This document shows positions 32,961 through 42,656 of a DNA stretch of 64,000 nt, piece after piece. This stretch comes from Sthenelais limicola (taxonomy: Eukaryota > Annelida > Polychaeta > Phyllodocida > Sigalionidae): positions 23,163,323 to 23,227,322 of the forward strand of contig OW804094.1 in NCBI GenBank assembly GCA_942159475.1, in the 5' to 3' direction. The notes under the pieces are model-generated. The model worked only from the letters and a program-made list of their open reading frames with translations, was not told the origin of the DNA and searched no databases. Both the position numbers and the translations under genes were made by a program. Every line of letters starts with the position of its first letter. Within the stretch, counting starts at the first letter, position 1.

Positions 32961-35263
32961 GGGCTCATTCAAAAATTACGTAACACCAGAGGGGGTGGGT
33001 GGGGGTCAGCCCCTGTGTTACAGGGTGTTATAGGGGGGTGGGGGGGTATCATCCAAAGTGTTACATAACAAAATGATCCATGTAACTATTTTTTACTTGT
33101 AGAACTGATATAAAGAATATTTGACCATTTGCACACTGATTTAAGAGATGAAATTATACTAAAATTGCATAGATCTATGTCAAACCAGTTTATTGAAATG
33201 TAACATGTTTAGTACATCTGAAAATGCCAACATGAACAGTGACAGTCAGCTCTGCAACAAACAAATGAGTATCTAAGAATGTATCCAGAAGTATCAAACC
33301 GGTTTAGGCCCTTTGGGGTGATTTATTTGTGTACATGCTTTAGTGTACTACTACTACCGTTTCGGTATTGCTTTTGTTTGGTTGTTTTGAATCGGAAATA
33401 CAACCCATCCACCCACCCTAGCTCGCTCTGTCCCTCCTACCTACAATATGCATTTGATTTAGTATTAAATACCGTAGACGTACTGTGTACATCTACGCTA
33501 CCCGCCCTTTAAATACATGTTGTCAACAAGCTATCCATTTCGAATATATCCCATTTGCCGGTTATGTTTATCAGCGTAAACGTGAGTTCCGGGAATGGGT
33601 GCAGTTGGCACAGTGGTTCCCTTAGGGCTCCAACGTGGTGGCGCAAACGTGCCAACGCATCCCCATAGGATTCCCATAGGAATAGTATAGGAATATCTAT
33701 TTTACAGCGGAAAATCTATTTTATAGCGTAGATTAATTATTTCTTCGGACAAAACTTGCAGAGGACATCCTATCGTTGCGATTTCTGGGTAAGGATGTCG
33801 GCTATCGGTATGTTTAATAGGAAAACGACGCGGCCAGGTTGAGATGTGGAAGGTGCCTTCACAGCCATGGCTGTGAAGGCCCGGGGCGACAGAAGGATTC
33901 GAAATATGCCTGCTGCGCACCGCCTTTCTCAATGCGGTTTTTGGTCACCTCTCGTCGAGCACCATATCTATCATACTAGTTTCCAAGAGCATAGCACAAA
34001 TAAGACTAGGAATAAAAATTAGACTAGGTAGCAAAAATGGTACTCAGAAAATCAGTATTCATATACAAGTACACATCAGTATTTTATAGCATAATGTTCT
34101 TCACTCTTAACTCACATCTGTTCTTCACTATTCACTCTTAACTTTTATAACATACTCCAATAAAGTCAAATAACTAACTAGATAACTGATATGGACAGAA
34201 GACCTATGCAACAAATCATGAATCTTGGTTTAAAGTTTAGGCCCTTTACATGAATAGAACACAATACTTTTACTTTTTGCTGATTTCACACCAAACTGAA
34301 TGCCTGACTCCTACTGGTAGGATAGGCGTACCGCCTTTAACCACCACGTCTTTGGGGACCTCCAGTCCATCCATGTCTATGTCCTCTTGATCATGCCATT
34401 CGAATTCTTTGGTTTCCATGTATTGCAACACACACATCAACTCCCTCTGTCTTTTCGCAGCTAAACGTTGAGAACGAACACGTTTAGTTGGCACAATCGT
34501 TGATGCTGACTTGGAAGTACAACATTTTGCATGGGAGGTTAAGGATTTTACAGATGCAAAGTACTTCCCACATGCCCTACATATCCTTTTTTGTAACTCG
34601 TTTTGAAGCTTAGGGCAGGCATAATCATATGGTAGCCCTTTGGGAAAACTTTTCAGAGAACGAGCAGGGAGAACATTTTTGTCAAGAGCCAGGTTGACAA
34701 AAAGATGGAAAGGTTGCATGTGGGTCCTCTAAAGAGCAACAAAGGCCATCTTTTGTCTGTGCAAAGGAAAGAGGAGGTGGTATGAATCTGTTCCTGATCA
34801 GGGAAAAGTAAGAACTTCTTGGCTGACTACAACAGCCCCTGTCAGAGCATTTTACGATCTGTAAGAAGTATTGACTTTCCTGTACATGCGGATCATACCA
34901 GAGCTGACTTCTTTTGATAATTTCAGGAACATGTTCTTCTGGTTCAATATACTCAGCTATTGTTGGATGCCCAACTATCACTGTTTCTGACCATATGTCT
35001 GCTAAAACTTGCCCAGGATGAGCAAATTTCTTCTGCTCAAGTTTATCATCACCATTTATTTCATGAGTATAAATTCATTAAAGTAATGCAGAAACATTTA
35101 TCTGACTGGGGTTTTCAATTGCCATGGGAAGGGGGGGGGTCAATCTCGTGTTATGTAACACCAAGGGGGTGTATGATGAAGTGTTATGCAGCGTTACGGA
35201 GGGGGGGGGGGGTGGGGGTCAATTTTGGTCAAAAAAAGCGTTACATAATTTTTGAATGACCCC
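32961..35263 (-). mobile_element. DNA transposon Z, inner copy, inserted into Z in inverse orientation
   Basis: 2,303 bp, reverse complement of the outer copy over its whole length. Every open frame is identical; the only difference I find is about 2 bp in a homopolymeric G/C run near the end. It is flanked by TAA at 32,958-32,960 and 35,264-35,266. The empty site can be read within the inner copy itself (complement of GATGAAATTATACTAAAA). The insertion creates a palindrome with ~2.1-kb arms around a 193-bp centre (32,961-33,153). Confidence 0.88.
34270..35080 (-). pseudogene. Unrecognised Cys-rich/zinc-finger protein fragment in Z (inner copy)
   Basis: The exact mirror of the outer-copy fragment: minus-strand frames 34,682-35,078 and 34,270-34,719 with the same residues and the same frame break. 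Because the break is shared, it predates the self-insertion, so both copies were already defective or spliced at this point. Confidence 0.55.
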
Positions 35264-35459
35264 TAATTTCATCTCTTAAATCAGTGTGCAAATGGTCAAA
35301 TATTCTTTATATCAGTTCTACAAGTAAAAAATAGTTACATGGATCATTTTGTTATGTAACACTTTGGATGATACCCCCCCACCCCCCTATAACACCCTGT
35401 AACACAGGGGCTGACCCCCACCCACCCCCTCTGGTGTTACGTAATTTTTGAATGAGCCC

Positions 35460-37314
35460 AATATATATAGACTATCTATAGCCAATGGTTGCTTTCCGGA
35501 GCTATGGAAAAAGAGCATTGTAAAGGCACTCCCGAAGAAGACCCTGGCCAAAACCCCTAATGAAACCAGGCCGATTTCACTTACTCATGTAGCAGGTAAA
35601 ATGTTAGAGAAAATTATAGTAAAAAACTTAACATTATACTTGGAACAGAATAAACTTTTAAGCCAATATCAACTGGGGTTCCAAAAGGGACACAGTACTA
35701 ATGAGGCTATATACAATCTAGTCACAGATATAAATCAAGCCATACATAAGAAAGATTTTACTCTTGCATGCTTTATAGATTTTAGTAAGGCCTTTGATTG
35801 CGTAAACCACGATATACTGCTCATGAAATTACAGGATATAGGAGTGAATCAAATAAGCCAAAAATGGTTTAGATCGTACTTAACAAATAGAAAGCAAAAT
35901 GTCAAAATTGGCCAGGAGACTTCTTCGGAGGGATCTATAACTATAGGGGTACCGCAAGGCTCGGTATTAGGTCCACTGCTATTCTTGATATACGTAAATG
36001 ACATTAAAGACTTGAATATGGAATGTAGATATTTACAATATGCGGATGATACTGTTCTTTATTATAGTGCTTCTAGCTTGAAAGAGTGCGAAAATATAGT
36101 AGATAGAGATTTTAAGACCTTCCTCCATTGGTGCGAGTGTAGCAAACTATCATTGAATGTAAAAAAGACCAGATTGCTAGTGTTCAATACAAGACACAAA
36201 TGTCAGGGGAAGAGGGTTACTATTAGGGTTGGAGACAATGAATTGGAACAGGTAACATCATATGAATACCTTGGTATTAAGCTGGACAACCACGTGACCA
36301 TGACTGGCCAGCTAAACTCCCTGATCAAACAAATCAATTACAAATTATTTACCTTTAACAAAATTAGACGAAATTTGGATACCAGGACAGCGGTAATGCT
36401 GAGCAAATCGAAAATTATTTCAATATTTGATTACAGTTTATCAGTACTGTCTTGCCTCTCTCAAGGAGATAAAAATAAAATACAAAAACTACAGAATAGG
36501 ATATTAAGGTGTGCCACTGGATCTAACATCAGGACACCTGTAGTTGAGCTACACAGGCTCACTAATACCATGACGATTAATGATAGAATGATGTATAATA
36601 ACTTGAAAATGGCACATGCGAAAGCATACAATAGAGATAATATTCAGGGAATTAGAAATACACGACAAAATATGGCTCCAACCCTAATCACCTTCATCCC
36701 TAAAACAGAAAAGGATAAAAGATCCTTGTATTACCAATGCGCTAGGGATTGGAACGCTTTGCCGCCGCCCCTCCGCCAACTTGAGAGTGCTAAAGAATTT
36801 AGCAGTGCACTCAAGAGACACATCTTGCAAAATGCTGCCTAAAAATGCTGTTATCATTGTATTCTATTACTGACTTGAGAAAGAGATGTCAATGTTTTTA
36901 ATATGACGATTAAGGTAATGGTATGGATTCTGGGACCATAATATATAATGAACCGTGGAAGTTTCCACTCGCTCACCCACCAAAGAAATAGACAATTCTA
37001 AAATACAAGGCATGATAACTTGTATCATCAACATTTCCATCTCATCTCATTAATCCATCACACTTGTACAAATAGTATAGAGGTCGATAACTGCTTTATT
37101 GTAAATTGAAATGATAATACCAAATATTGTAAAGGATGATGAAAGACCGATTTCAAATGTGATGAAAAATATTGTTATATAATCCACCCACGCCCGGTTC
37201 GGGCTCTGTAGAGATATCTTCAGGACCCGAGGAACACCGTTCTAAGGAACGAGATGGTTTTGGTCGCTAATGTATAATACCTACTGAATAAATATTACGT
37301 TATAAAAAAAAAAA
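35460..37314 (+). mobile_element. LINE, 5'-truncated, with poly(A), inside the LTR element
   Basis: The RT part of ORF2 (to 36,842) is followed by about 460 bp of 3' UTR with GAATAAATATT near 37,286 and an A-run at 37,304-37,314. Its left limit is the end of transposon Z rather than gypsy pol, so either it was cut when Z arrived or a deletion joined them. Confidence 0.85.
35466..36842 (+). pseudogene. LINE ORF2, reverse-transcriptase and C-terminal part
   Basis: About 458 codons in one open frame; the first six codons of the uninterrupted frame (from 35,448) belong to the Z end. Motifs, numbered from 35,448: ACFIDFSKAFDCVNHD with catalytic D111, GVPQGS at 167-172, YADD at 198-201, then the thumb and a C-terminal WNALPPPLRQ. 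This is the pattern of APE-type LINEs of the CR1/Jockey/I group. The endonuclease and the N-terminal RT segments are missing. No internal stop is present, so truncation is recent. Confidence 0.88.
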
Positions 37315-37918
37315 CCTTCATAGGGCTCCAGAGTTTAGGAAACTGGAGGAAGCGGGTAGAGATATACTCAGGCTGGAAGCTGGTAAAGTGATAGCGGGAG
37401 TGGAATGTCCTTCCAAGTCCGAGAAGAAGAAGATCACTATAGGCGTGAAGCCTAGGGGTAGGCCGAGGAAGAAGGTAACTTCTACCTCGCCCGCTAGTGT
37501 TCCCCCTCGGACTAAGAAGAAGAAAAAGGATGCTGTTAAGGCGGGTGATCATGCATTGCCTGCCACAAAGCAGGTTCCTAAAGGTGTTAAACGTAGGCCT
37601 GGGAGACCTAAGAAGAGGGGGACAGGGATCGGAACAGCATTGGCTGATCCCCCTGTCCTACCTAGTACTGGTGTTCTCCCAAGGAAAAAGCGGGGTAGGC
37701 CGAAAAAACAGATTTCGGATCAACCAGCTGTTCCTTCGTTGCCTGTTAAAAGGAAAGTGGGTCGGCCTAGGAAGTTACCAGCTCCAGTGGTCACCTTGCC
37801 AACCCCTTTGCCTAAGAGGAGGGTACGGAGAAATCCGTTTCCTAATTTGGGGGACTCCTCCCCACCACTGGTGAGGGCTCAGCGCACGCGCAAGGCCCCA
37901 GTTCGGTTGAATCAGTAA
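37315..37918 (+). pseudogene. pol C-terminal tail with four AT-hook cores
   Basis: Pol sequence resumes directly after the LINE poly(A), in an open frame ending at TAA 37,916-37,918 with no ATG. Numbering from 37,388, GRP cores in basic settings occur at residues 24-26 (KPRGRPRKK), 72-74 (RRPGRPKKRG), 103-105 (KRGRPKKQ) and 125-127 (KVGRPRKL), separated by Pro/Thr/Ser linkers. AT-hooks bind the minor groove of AT-rich DNA. At the end of pol, where chromoviruses carry a chromodomain on integrase, such a tail could direct integration to AT-rich chromatin (inference). It may instead be a separate product. The integrase core that should precede it is missing. Confidence 0.75.
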
Positions 37919-38461
37919 GAAAAATGGTATCTGGGAGGGAAATTTCTGAACTGGTTTTCCTCCCCCTAAAAAAGTACACAACGAGAAGTCAAGCAGACAG
38001 TTTATTTGTACCGAATGTTAACTGTTTGCTCCCATTTCGGCAGTTTGGATTGCTTTCCAACATGACTGGGAAACGGATATGGTCTCGGAGAGTACTTGTT
38101 TTGAACGACAGGAAAAAGCTAGGCCCAGGCTTGCCCTGCGAGTGATGGTAGCTCGGAACTTGCTGTAAGGCCGGAATCTATTTATAGTGAATAGATGGTT
38201 GCTCGAACCTGTCCAGATAGGCAAGGAAATTTGAGGAAACACCCTGTATAGTCTCAGCAGGGGAGAACAGGTTAGCCAGACTGGTCAAACACGTCTGCGC
38301 TAAGGCTCAGTGTGAGCGCGGGAGCCGGGTGGCGCTGCTAACAGCGGCGGCGGTTGGAAACATCGGGTGTGACCACTGGTTCCGCCGGTGTGTTTTACCA
38401 TTTGCACTCTGCTTCCGATTTTCAAGAGAGTAACAAGCTACGACCGAAAGAAGTTCAAACT
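37919..38461 (+). other. Pol-ORF3 spacer
   Basis: No reading frame of substance. The sequence is GC-rich at about 38,290-38,400 and has a TTTATAG motif at 38,181-38,187. It may hold a promoter or 5' exon for ORF3; neither is proven. Confidence 0.4.
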
Positions 38462-38944
38462 GTAAGTCTTTCAAATGGATGAACTTATTGCTTTGTACCC
38501 TGAAATGTTTGTAGCATGTTGCAAGAAGGTGACAAGAACTTTGGTGACTTTGTGTACGATATTTATTGCAATATCAGTGTTGAAAGTAACTTAGCCGTCT
38601 GGCGCTAAAACACGTAGCCGCCATGTTGGTTGTTTTGTCTAGCGAATGAATGACTGTAGTGTTCCTAGACTAAAGGCACGCCATTTCTTGTCAAGTCCCG
38701 GTATTTTATGTGGGTGGAACTCAAAGTAACATACTAGTGCACGTGGTGTGATATTAGAGCTAGAAACCAAGTTATAATTACGCCGGTAGTAGGTCTCGGA
38801 CTCGCCGAATCTAAGATTGGTAGTGAAAGACCAGGCTTTTTCTTTAAGTCCGAGACGTTGTCCGGAAGGGGTGTTGAGTTGGGTGTGACCAGTTATACTC
38901 TGTTATACTCTATGTTTGATTGTTTCTCTCCTTAATTGTTGCAG
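38462..38944 (+). other. Candidate intron upstream of ORF3
   Basis: A GTAAGT donor at 38,462 follows a purine-rich sequence. The acceptor at 38,944 (TTTCTCTCCTTAATTGTTGCAG) has a good pyrimidine tract and lies 24 bp before the ORF3 ATG. A 483-bp intron would place ORF3 on a spliced subgenomic RNA, as env is in retroviruses. The acceptor could instead join a donor in the 5' leader. Confidence 0.45.
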
Positions 38945-38968
38945 AGTAAGTGTATCGTTCATTTCACT

Positions 38969-41308
38969 ATGTCCGACCGCGAATTCGAGCAGGAAGAGCT
39001 CGGACTGTCCGAGTCCGAGGGAGAGCCTCTGACGGAGGAGGAGGCGGCCGCAGTGCTAGACGGCCTACTCCACTCAGGATCCGCACCCGAGGTGCAACCT
39101 CCAGCCCCGTTTCCGGACGGTGAGGCGGAGATGATGGAAGTTGAGACGGAAAAGGAGACAGGTGAAAATCCTGCAGTGGGCCTTGAGTCCGAGACCTTTA
39201 AGGACAAGCAGTCCAAGGTCGAGAAAATTTGCAAGGTGGTGGCTGACAAGGTAGCCAAGGAGTCCGCAACGTCCAAGGACAAGCCGTCCAAGGACAAGTC
39301 CGCCACCAAGCGGTCCGGCAAGCAGTCCGGCAAGCCCTCGGATTCAGACCCTAGCTCTAAGGTGGAAGTGCCACCATTGCGCCGGAGTCCGAGAAAGCAG
39401 TCTGTCCCGAGGAAGAGTGATGAGAGTAGGTCTTCCTCAACCAGGAAGTCCCGCTCCCGTTCTCGCTCTCCCTCTCCCAGGCCAGACCCTCCTCCGGCGA
39501 GTGAGACAAGAGGCCGCAGCTCGACAAGGTCGTCAAAAACCAAAGTCGCTGACTCCCAAGCTGCTGGCACTAGTCGGACTAGTGTCTCACGAAGTAGGGG
39601 TCAAGCCCCTCAAGGTATCTCCCAGCTTCCTCGGATCAGGAAGCTGAAGTGTGAACACGAGCACCGCTCGGAGGCCCGCCGGATCCAGCTGTCTTCCTTG
39701 GGATCCTTCCCGAAGTTCAAGGCAGACATGGACCTGGCAGAGCTGGTGCCAATGAACCCTGCACTGGATCAACCTGGATCCAGTAACCAGGCGCCAGCGG
39801 AGTCCGATTCCGAGGAAAAGGACTTCACTGACAAGCAAATGGCCAGGTATGAGGAGGTGTTGTGGCCGGAACTCGTCCGCGAGGACAGTCTAGACTCCGG
39901 AACCTACGGGAAGTTGTCTAGCGTGCACAAACTGTGGCAGCCGGGCTTCCGTTGCCCCTTCATGGTTTGTAGGTACCCTCGCTTGAACGAGAAGGGTGTA
40001 AGGGCCTATTCCACCCGGGCCCGATTCTTCCGCCACCTCTGTGAGGTCCATGCCCCCTCCTCTCAGGCATGGATATGTCCCTACCCCAACTGCTCCCAGG
40101 TGCTTGATCGGAGGGTCGAGTTGGTGAAACACCTGATGAATGGCGAGTCGGTCATTCACAACCAGTCCCGGGAGAAGGCAGTGGGTAGGGTGATGAGCGT
40201 CATCCCCACTATTGTGAACAACAGTGCGTTCTTGAGGATGACGTACTGTTCGGTGCAGCACCTTCGGGTCATGCGCCGGATGAAGTCCGTCACCAAGACT
40301 GCCACTAAGTCGGCTTCAGCCAAGAAGAAGGAAACTTCTTCTTCCCCTACTGCCGGAACCAGCGCTCCCGGAAGCTCTGGTGGAAGTAAGGGCAAGGCCG
40401 GAGGTAGAGGTGGACGCGTGAAGGGCTCCAGTAGCAGCTCTGGCTGGAGTGCTCCAAAAGGTGGAGCAGGTGATGCACAGAAGCGCGGGCGCTCAGCATC
40501 CGCGGAACTAGTGTCCCCTGCCCCACCCGCTGCCAAGAGAGGCCGTAAGGCTCAAAAAGAGACAGAAGATCTGGTCTCTAAGTTGCCGGAAGCAGTCGAC
40601 ACTGACAAACTGGTGAAGACTGCTACGGAAGAAGTGCAGCGCTGTTTGCTGACCCTCCGGGCAGCTTCAGACGCAGCACAGCAGCAAGTGCAGTCCTCCT
40701 TGGCGACACTGACCACTCCGTTGCGTCAGCTGCAAGGAGTCCAGCAACAGATCGGGGAGGTGGCCTCTCTCCGTGAGACAATAAGAACACAGGCCAAGTT
40801 GATTCAAGTCCTCCGCACTTCTGCTGAGAAGAAGGACGGCGTAATCCGCAGCTTGACTGAGGAGAACGCCAGTCTCAAGGGTGAATTGGCAGAGTGCGGG
40901 AGATCTAGTACTCCAGAGGACTTGGATCAAGAGGTGAGAAGCGTGGAGGTGGAGCAGACCACCCAGTCCGGCGTAGCTGTTGCCAGCACGTCAGTTGTGT
41001 CTGCGTCCGGCGGTGCGGCAGTGAGTGTTGACGCTGCTCAATACGAGCTGCTGACCAGGCTGCTGGCGCAGATTAAGCCCGCTTCTGTCCCTGCTCCACG
41101 GTCTTCTCCACCTTTGGTAAGCAGGACAGTTGCTGAGGATACGGCGGATGGTCCCTACTTCCTAGGGAGCATCTTCGGAACTCTGGAGGCTGCTGTCACG
41201 CCCCTCAAGACCAAGGAGCCAGCTGCTGAGCCAACAGCCCCCGCGGATCCTTCCAAGGAAGCCGAGGACCCGGACCAGGCCGACGACAACGCCATGGACG
41301 TCGCCTAA
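38969..41308 (+). CDS. ORF3: Ser/Arg-rich, zinc-finger, coiled-coil protein between pol and 3' LTR
   Basis: 779 codons from the ATG at 38,969 (A at -3); the frame is open slightly further upstream but lacks an earlier ATG. Residues about 1-80 are acidic, 80-215 Lys/Ser/Arg-rich with an SR-like block (KSRSRSRSPSPRP). Two C2H2-like fingers follow: C329-x4-C-x21-H-x4-H361 and C370-x4-C-x12-H-x8-H397. Then comes a Gly/Ser/Lys linker with nuclear-localisation-like KRGRK, a predicted coiled coil (about 540-670) and an acidic tail. It is markedly GC-richer than the flanks. There is no signal peptide or membrane segment, so it is not an envelope protein. It suggests a nuclear nucleic-acid-binding role, perhaps from a captured host gene. 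I do not recognise the family. Confidence 0.75.
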   Translation: MSDREFEQEELGLSESEGEPLTEEEAAAVLDGLLHSGSAPEVQPPAPFPDGEAEMMEVETEKETGENPAVGLESETFKDKQSKVEKICKVVADKVAKESATSKDKPSKDKSATKRSGKQSGKPSDSDPSSKVEVPPLRRSPRKQSVPRKSDESRSSSTRKSRSRSRSPSPRPDPPPASETRGRSSTRSSKTKVADSQAAGTSRTSVSRSRGQAPQGISQLPRIRKLKCEHEHRSEARRIQLSSLGSFPKFKADMDLAELVPMNPALDQPGSSNQAPAESDSEEKDFTDKQMARYEEVLWPELVREDSLDSGTYGKLSSVHKLWQPGFRCPFMVCRYPRLNEKGVRAYSTRARFFRHLCEVHAPSSQAWICPYPNCSQVLDRRVELVKHLMNGESVIHNQSREKAVGRVMSVIPTIVNNSAFLRMTYCSVQHLRVMRRMKSVTKTATKSASAKKKETSSSPTAGTSAPGSSGGSKGKAGGRGGRVKGSSSSSGWSAPKGGAGDAQKRGRSASAELVSPAPPAAKRGRKAQKETEDLVSKLPEAVDTDKLVKTATEEVQRCLLTLRAASDAAQQQVQSSLATLTTPLRQLQGVQQQIGEVASLRETIRTQAKLIQVLRTSAEKKDGVIRSLTEENASLKGELAECGRSSTPEDLDQEVRSVEVEQTTQSGVAVASTSVVSASGGAAVSVDAAQYELLTRLLAQIKPASVPAPRSSPPLVSRTVAEDTADGPYFLGSIFGTLEAAVTPLKTKEPAAEPTAPADPSKEAEDPDQADDNAMDVA

Positions 41309-41785
41309 GCCAACTCCCTCTCCGCAGTTGTAAGCCTCCGCTGACGCAGCGTCGAGCATTTCAAGACATCCCTCCGCTGTGTCAGCGTCGAGCTACGCTT
41401 CTCTGACATACTGCTTTGCCCACGGACATCCCTCCGGACTTGTTACCACCAAAAAGAGAGTGAGACGTTGATATATATTTTTGAACAGTGACTTTATTCT
41501 GATTCTCTCAGAAGGAGAGATCTGAATCCGTTCTGCGGACTATATTTTATATTTAACTACTTTCACTGGATTCTGTAGAATAGTGAGGACACAAATGCTC
41601 CTTTATGTATTTGAAAATTTTTCTTCACTTCTGCGGATGTGTGTGAGTGGTTCGGACGTACCTTTTATTTTGTCCGAAGTCTACTGTTTTCAACGGATTT
41701 GTCTCTGGTGTGTTTATGCTGTTTATTACTGCCTTGTTGCCGAGTTTATATTGATGTTAAACTCTTTTTATTAAAGGGGGAGTAT
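41309..41785 (+). other. 3' untranslated region and polypurine tract
   Basis: Non-coding sequence after ORF3. It contains a short direct repeat (CATCCCTCCG with CAGCGTCGAGC) and ends in the purine run AAAGGGGGAG at 41,773-41,782, three bases before the 3' LTR: the plus-strand primer site. Confidence 0.75.
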
Positions 41786-42250
41786 TGTAGTGGGTTTGGG
41801 TATCATATAAGAAGGTCTGGGACATTTAGTGTCCAGTTTTACTGTTGTGTGGTGCTGTCCGCTGAGGTTGGTACGCTTGTACTAACCCAGTGGGCAGTAC
41901 CGGCTTATATTACCAGTTTTACCTTTCTAGGAAGAAGTTTTCCTATTATTCTTATATCACCTTTTATGTATGTCATTCGTTATGCTTCTATTACAAACCT
42001 CTTGTACCATGCTGTTGTATGTAACATCCGTGAGAAAGGTTATTATTCCTTTGGTTATGTTCATCGACCAGCGGATAAGACACCATAGCTGTGTTGGTGT
42101 AGGATTAACGAGGTGGCTGGACCATCTCGACTGGTCAAGTCGTTGGGGAGATTGCCCCGTGAAAGCTAATAAAAGCTGTGCAGAAGGTTTATCCTAGTTT
42201 GAGTCTTTTATCGGCGTAGTAGAGCGGATCGGATCCGAAAGATCACTACA
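41786..42250 (+). repeat. 3' LTR (465 bp)
   Basis: The same length as the 5' LTR, with about four transitions between them. It begins TGTAGTG, ends CACTACA, and is followed by GTATT (42,251-42,255). Confidence 0.95.
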
Positions 42251-42255
42251 GTATT

Positions 42256-42656
42256 GATAAATATTTGACCTGCAAAGTAACTTTTAAAGCTGCAATCTCA
42301 GCTAACGACTGTAAAAAGAGTTTCAAATTATTGTTCCATTCTTTTCCTAACCATGTATATAGATTGATCATTTGACCAAAGTTGTGGAGGATTTTGTCTG
42401 GTCGTCTATATTTCGGGACCCGCTGAGCTGATTTGCTGCGATGACTTCACTTATTATCGCTCACCGGCGGCCATCTTTGCTTCAATGATTCAACTTCAAA
42501 TTCTCGTATTGATATAAACATCCTTATGCTATCAGAAGCTCAAAAAGCTAGTAGTATTACAATTTTTTTTAAAAATATTTTCATTGGCCTTAAATTTAAC
42601 ATCACTGATTTTTTAGAGTTAGACCTCGGTGGAAGGTGTGTGTGTTGGGTGGGGTG
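42256..42656. other. Mostly unrecognised; one dispersed block
   Basis: About 42,330-42,480 resembles 16,340-16,480 and 16,850-16,900 (CATTTGACCA..., TTCACTTATTATCGCTC). No reading frame of its own. Confidence 0.35.

Larger units (their letters stand above)
30853..35459 (+). mobile_element. DNA transposon Z, outer copy (split by inner copy)
   Basis: The outer copy is 30,853-32,960 plus 35,267-35,459, about 2.3 kb. Its ends are 25-bp inverted repeats (GGGGTCATTCAAAAATTATG; the other end reads GGGCTCATTCAAAAATTACG). It is split by a second copy in reverse orientation. Its left flank is gypsy pol and its right flank is a LINE, so its own target duplication is gone. The TAA duplication made by the inner copy points to the PIF/Harbinger group. 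No DDE transposase domain is recognisable, so Z is probably internally deleted or non-autonomous. Confidence 0.85.
25688..42250 (+). mobile_element. Ty3/gypsy LTR retrotransposon with extra 3' ORF, disrupted by nested insertions
   Basis: A 16.6-kb locus bounded by 465-bp direct LTRs and a perfect 5-bp GTATT duplication. Order: 5' LTR, tRNA-His-type primer site, gag, -1 frameshift, pol (protease, RT, RNase H), 6.4 kb of foreign DNA, pol C-terminal tail with AT-hooks, intron-like segment, ORF3, polypurine tract, 3' LTR. The protease-RT-RNase H order and RT motifs indicate Metaviridae-type (Ty3/gypsy). Without the insertions it is about 10.1 kb and lacks integrase. About four LTR differences suggest recent insertion. 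It is now defective: in-frame TAGs in gag and pol, interrupted pol, no integrase. Confidence 0.93.

Noticed and set aside
30853..35459. Inverted structure as a pure assembly foldback artefact
   Set aside because: Not fully excluded, but the TAA duplication and the asymmetric 193-bp centre fit a real self-insertion better than a strand-switch artefact.
35448..35465. Start of the RT frame at 35,448 as a genuine N terminus
   Set aside because: The first codons come from the Z inverted end; the LINE is truncated there.
39587..40930. Several 80-126-codon minus-strand frames opposite ORF3
   Set aside because: Shadow frames in a GC-rich coding region; ORF3 on the plus strand explains them.
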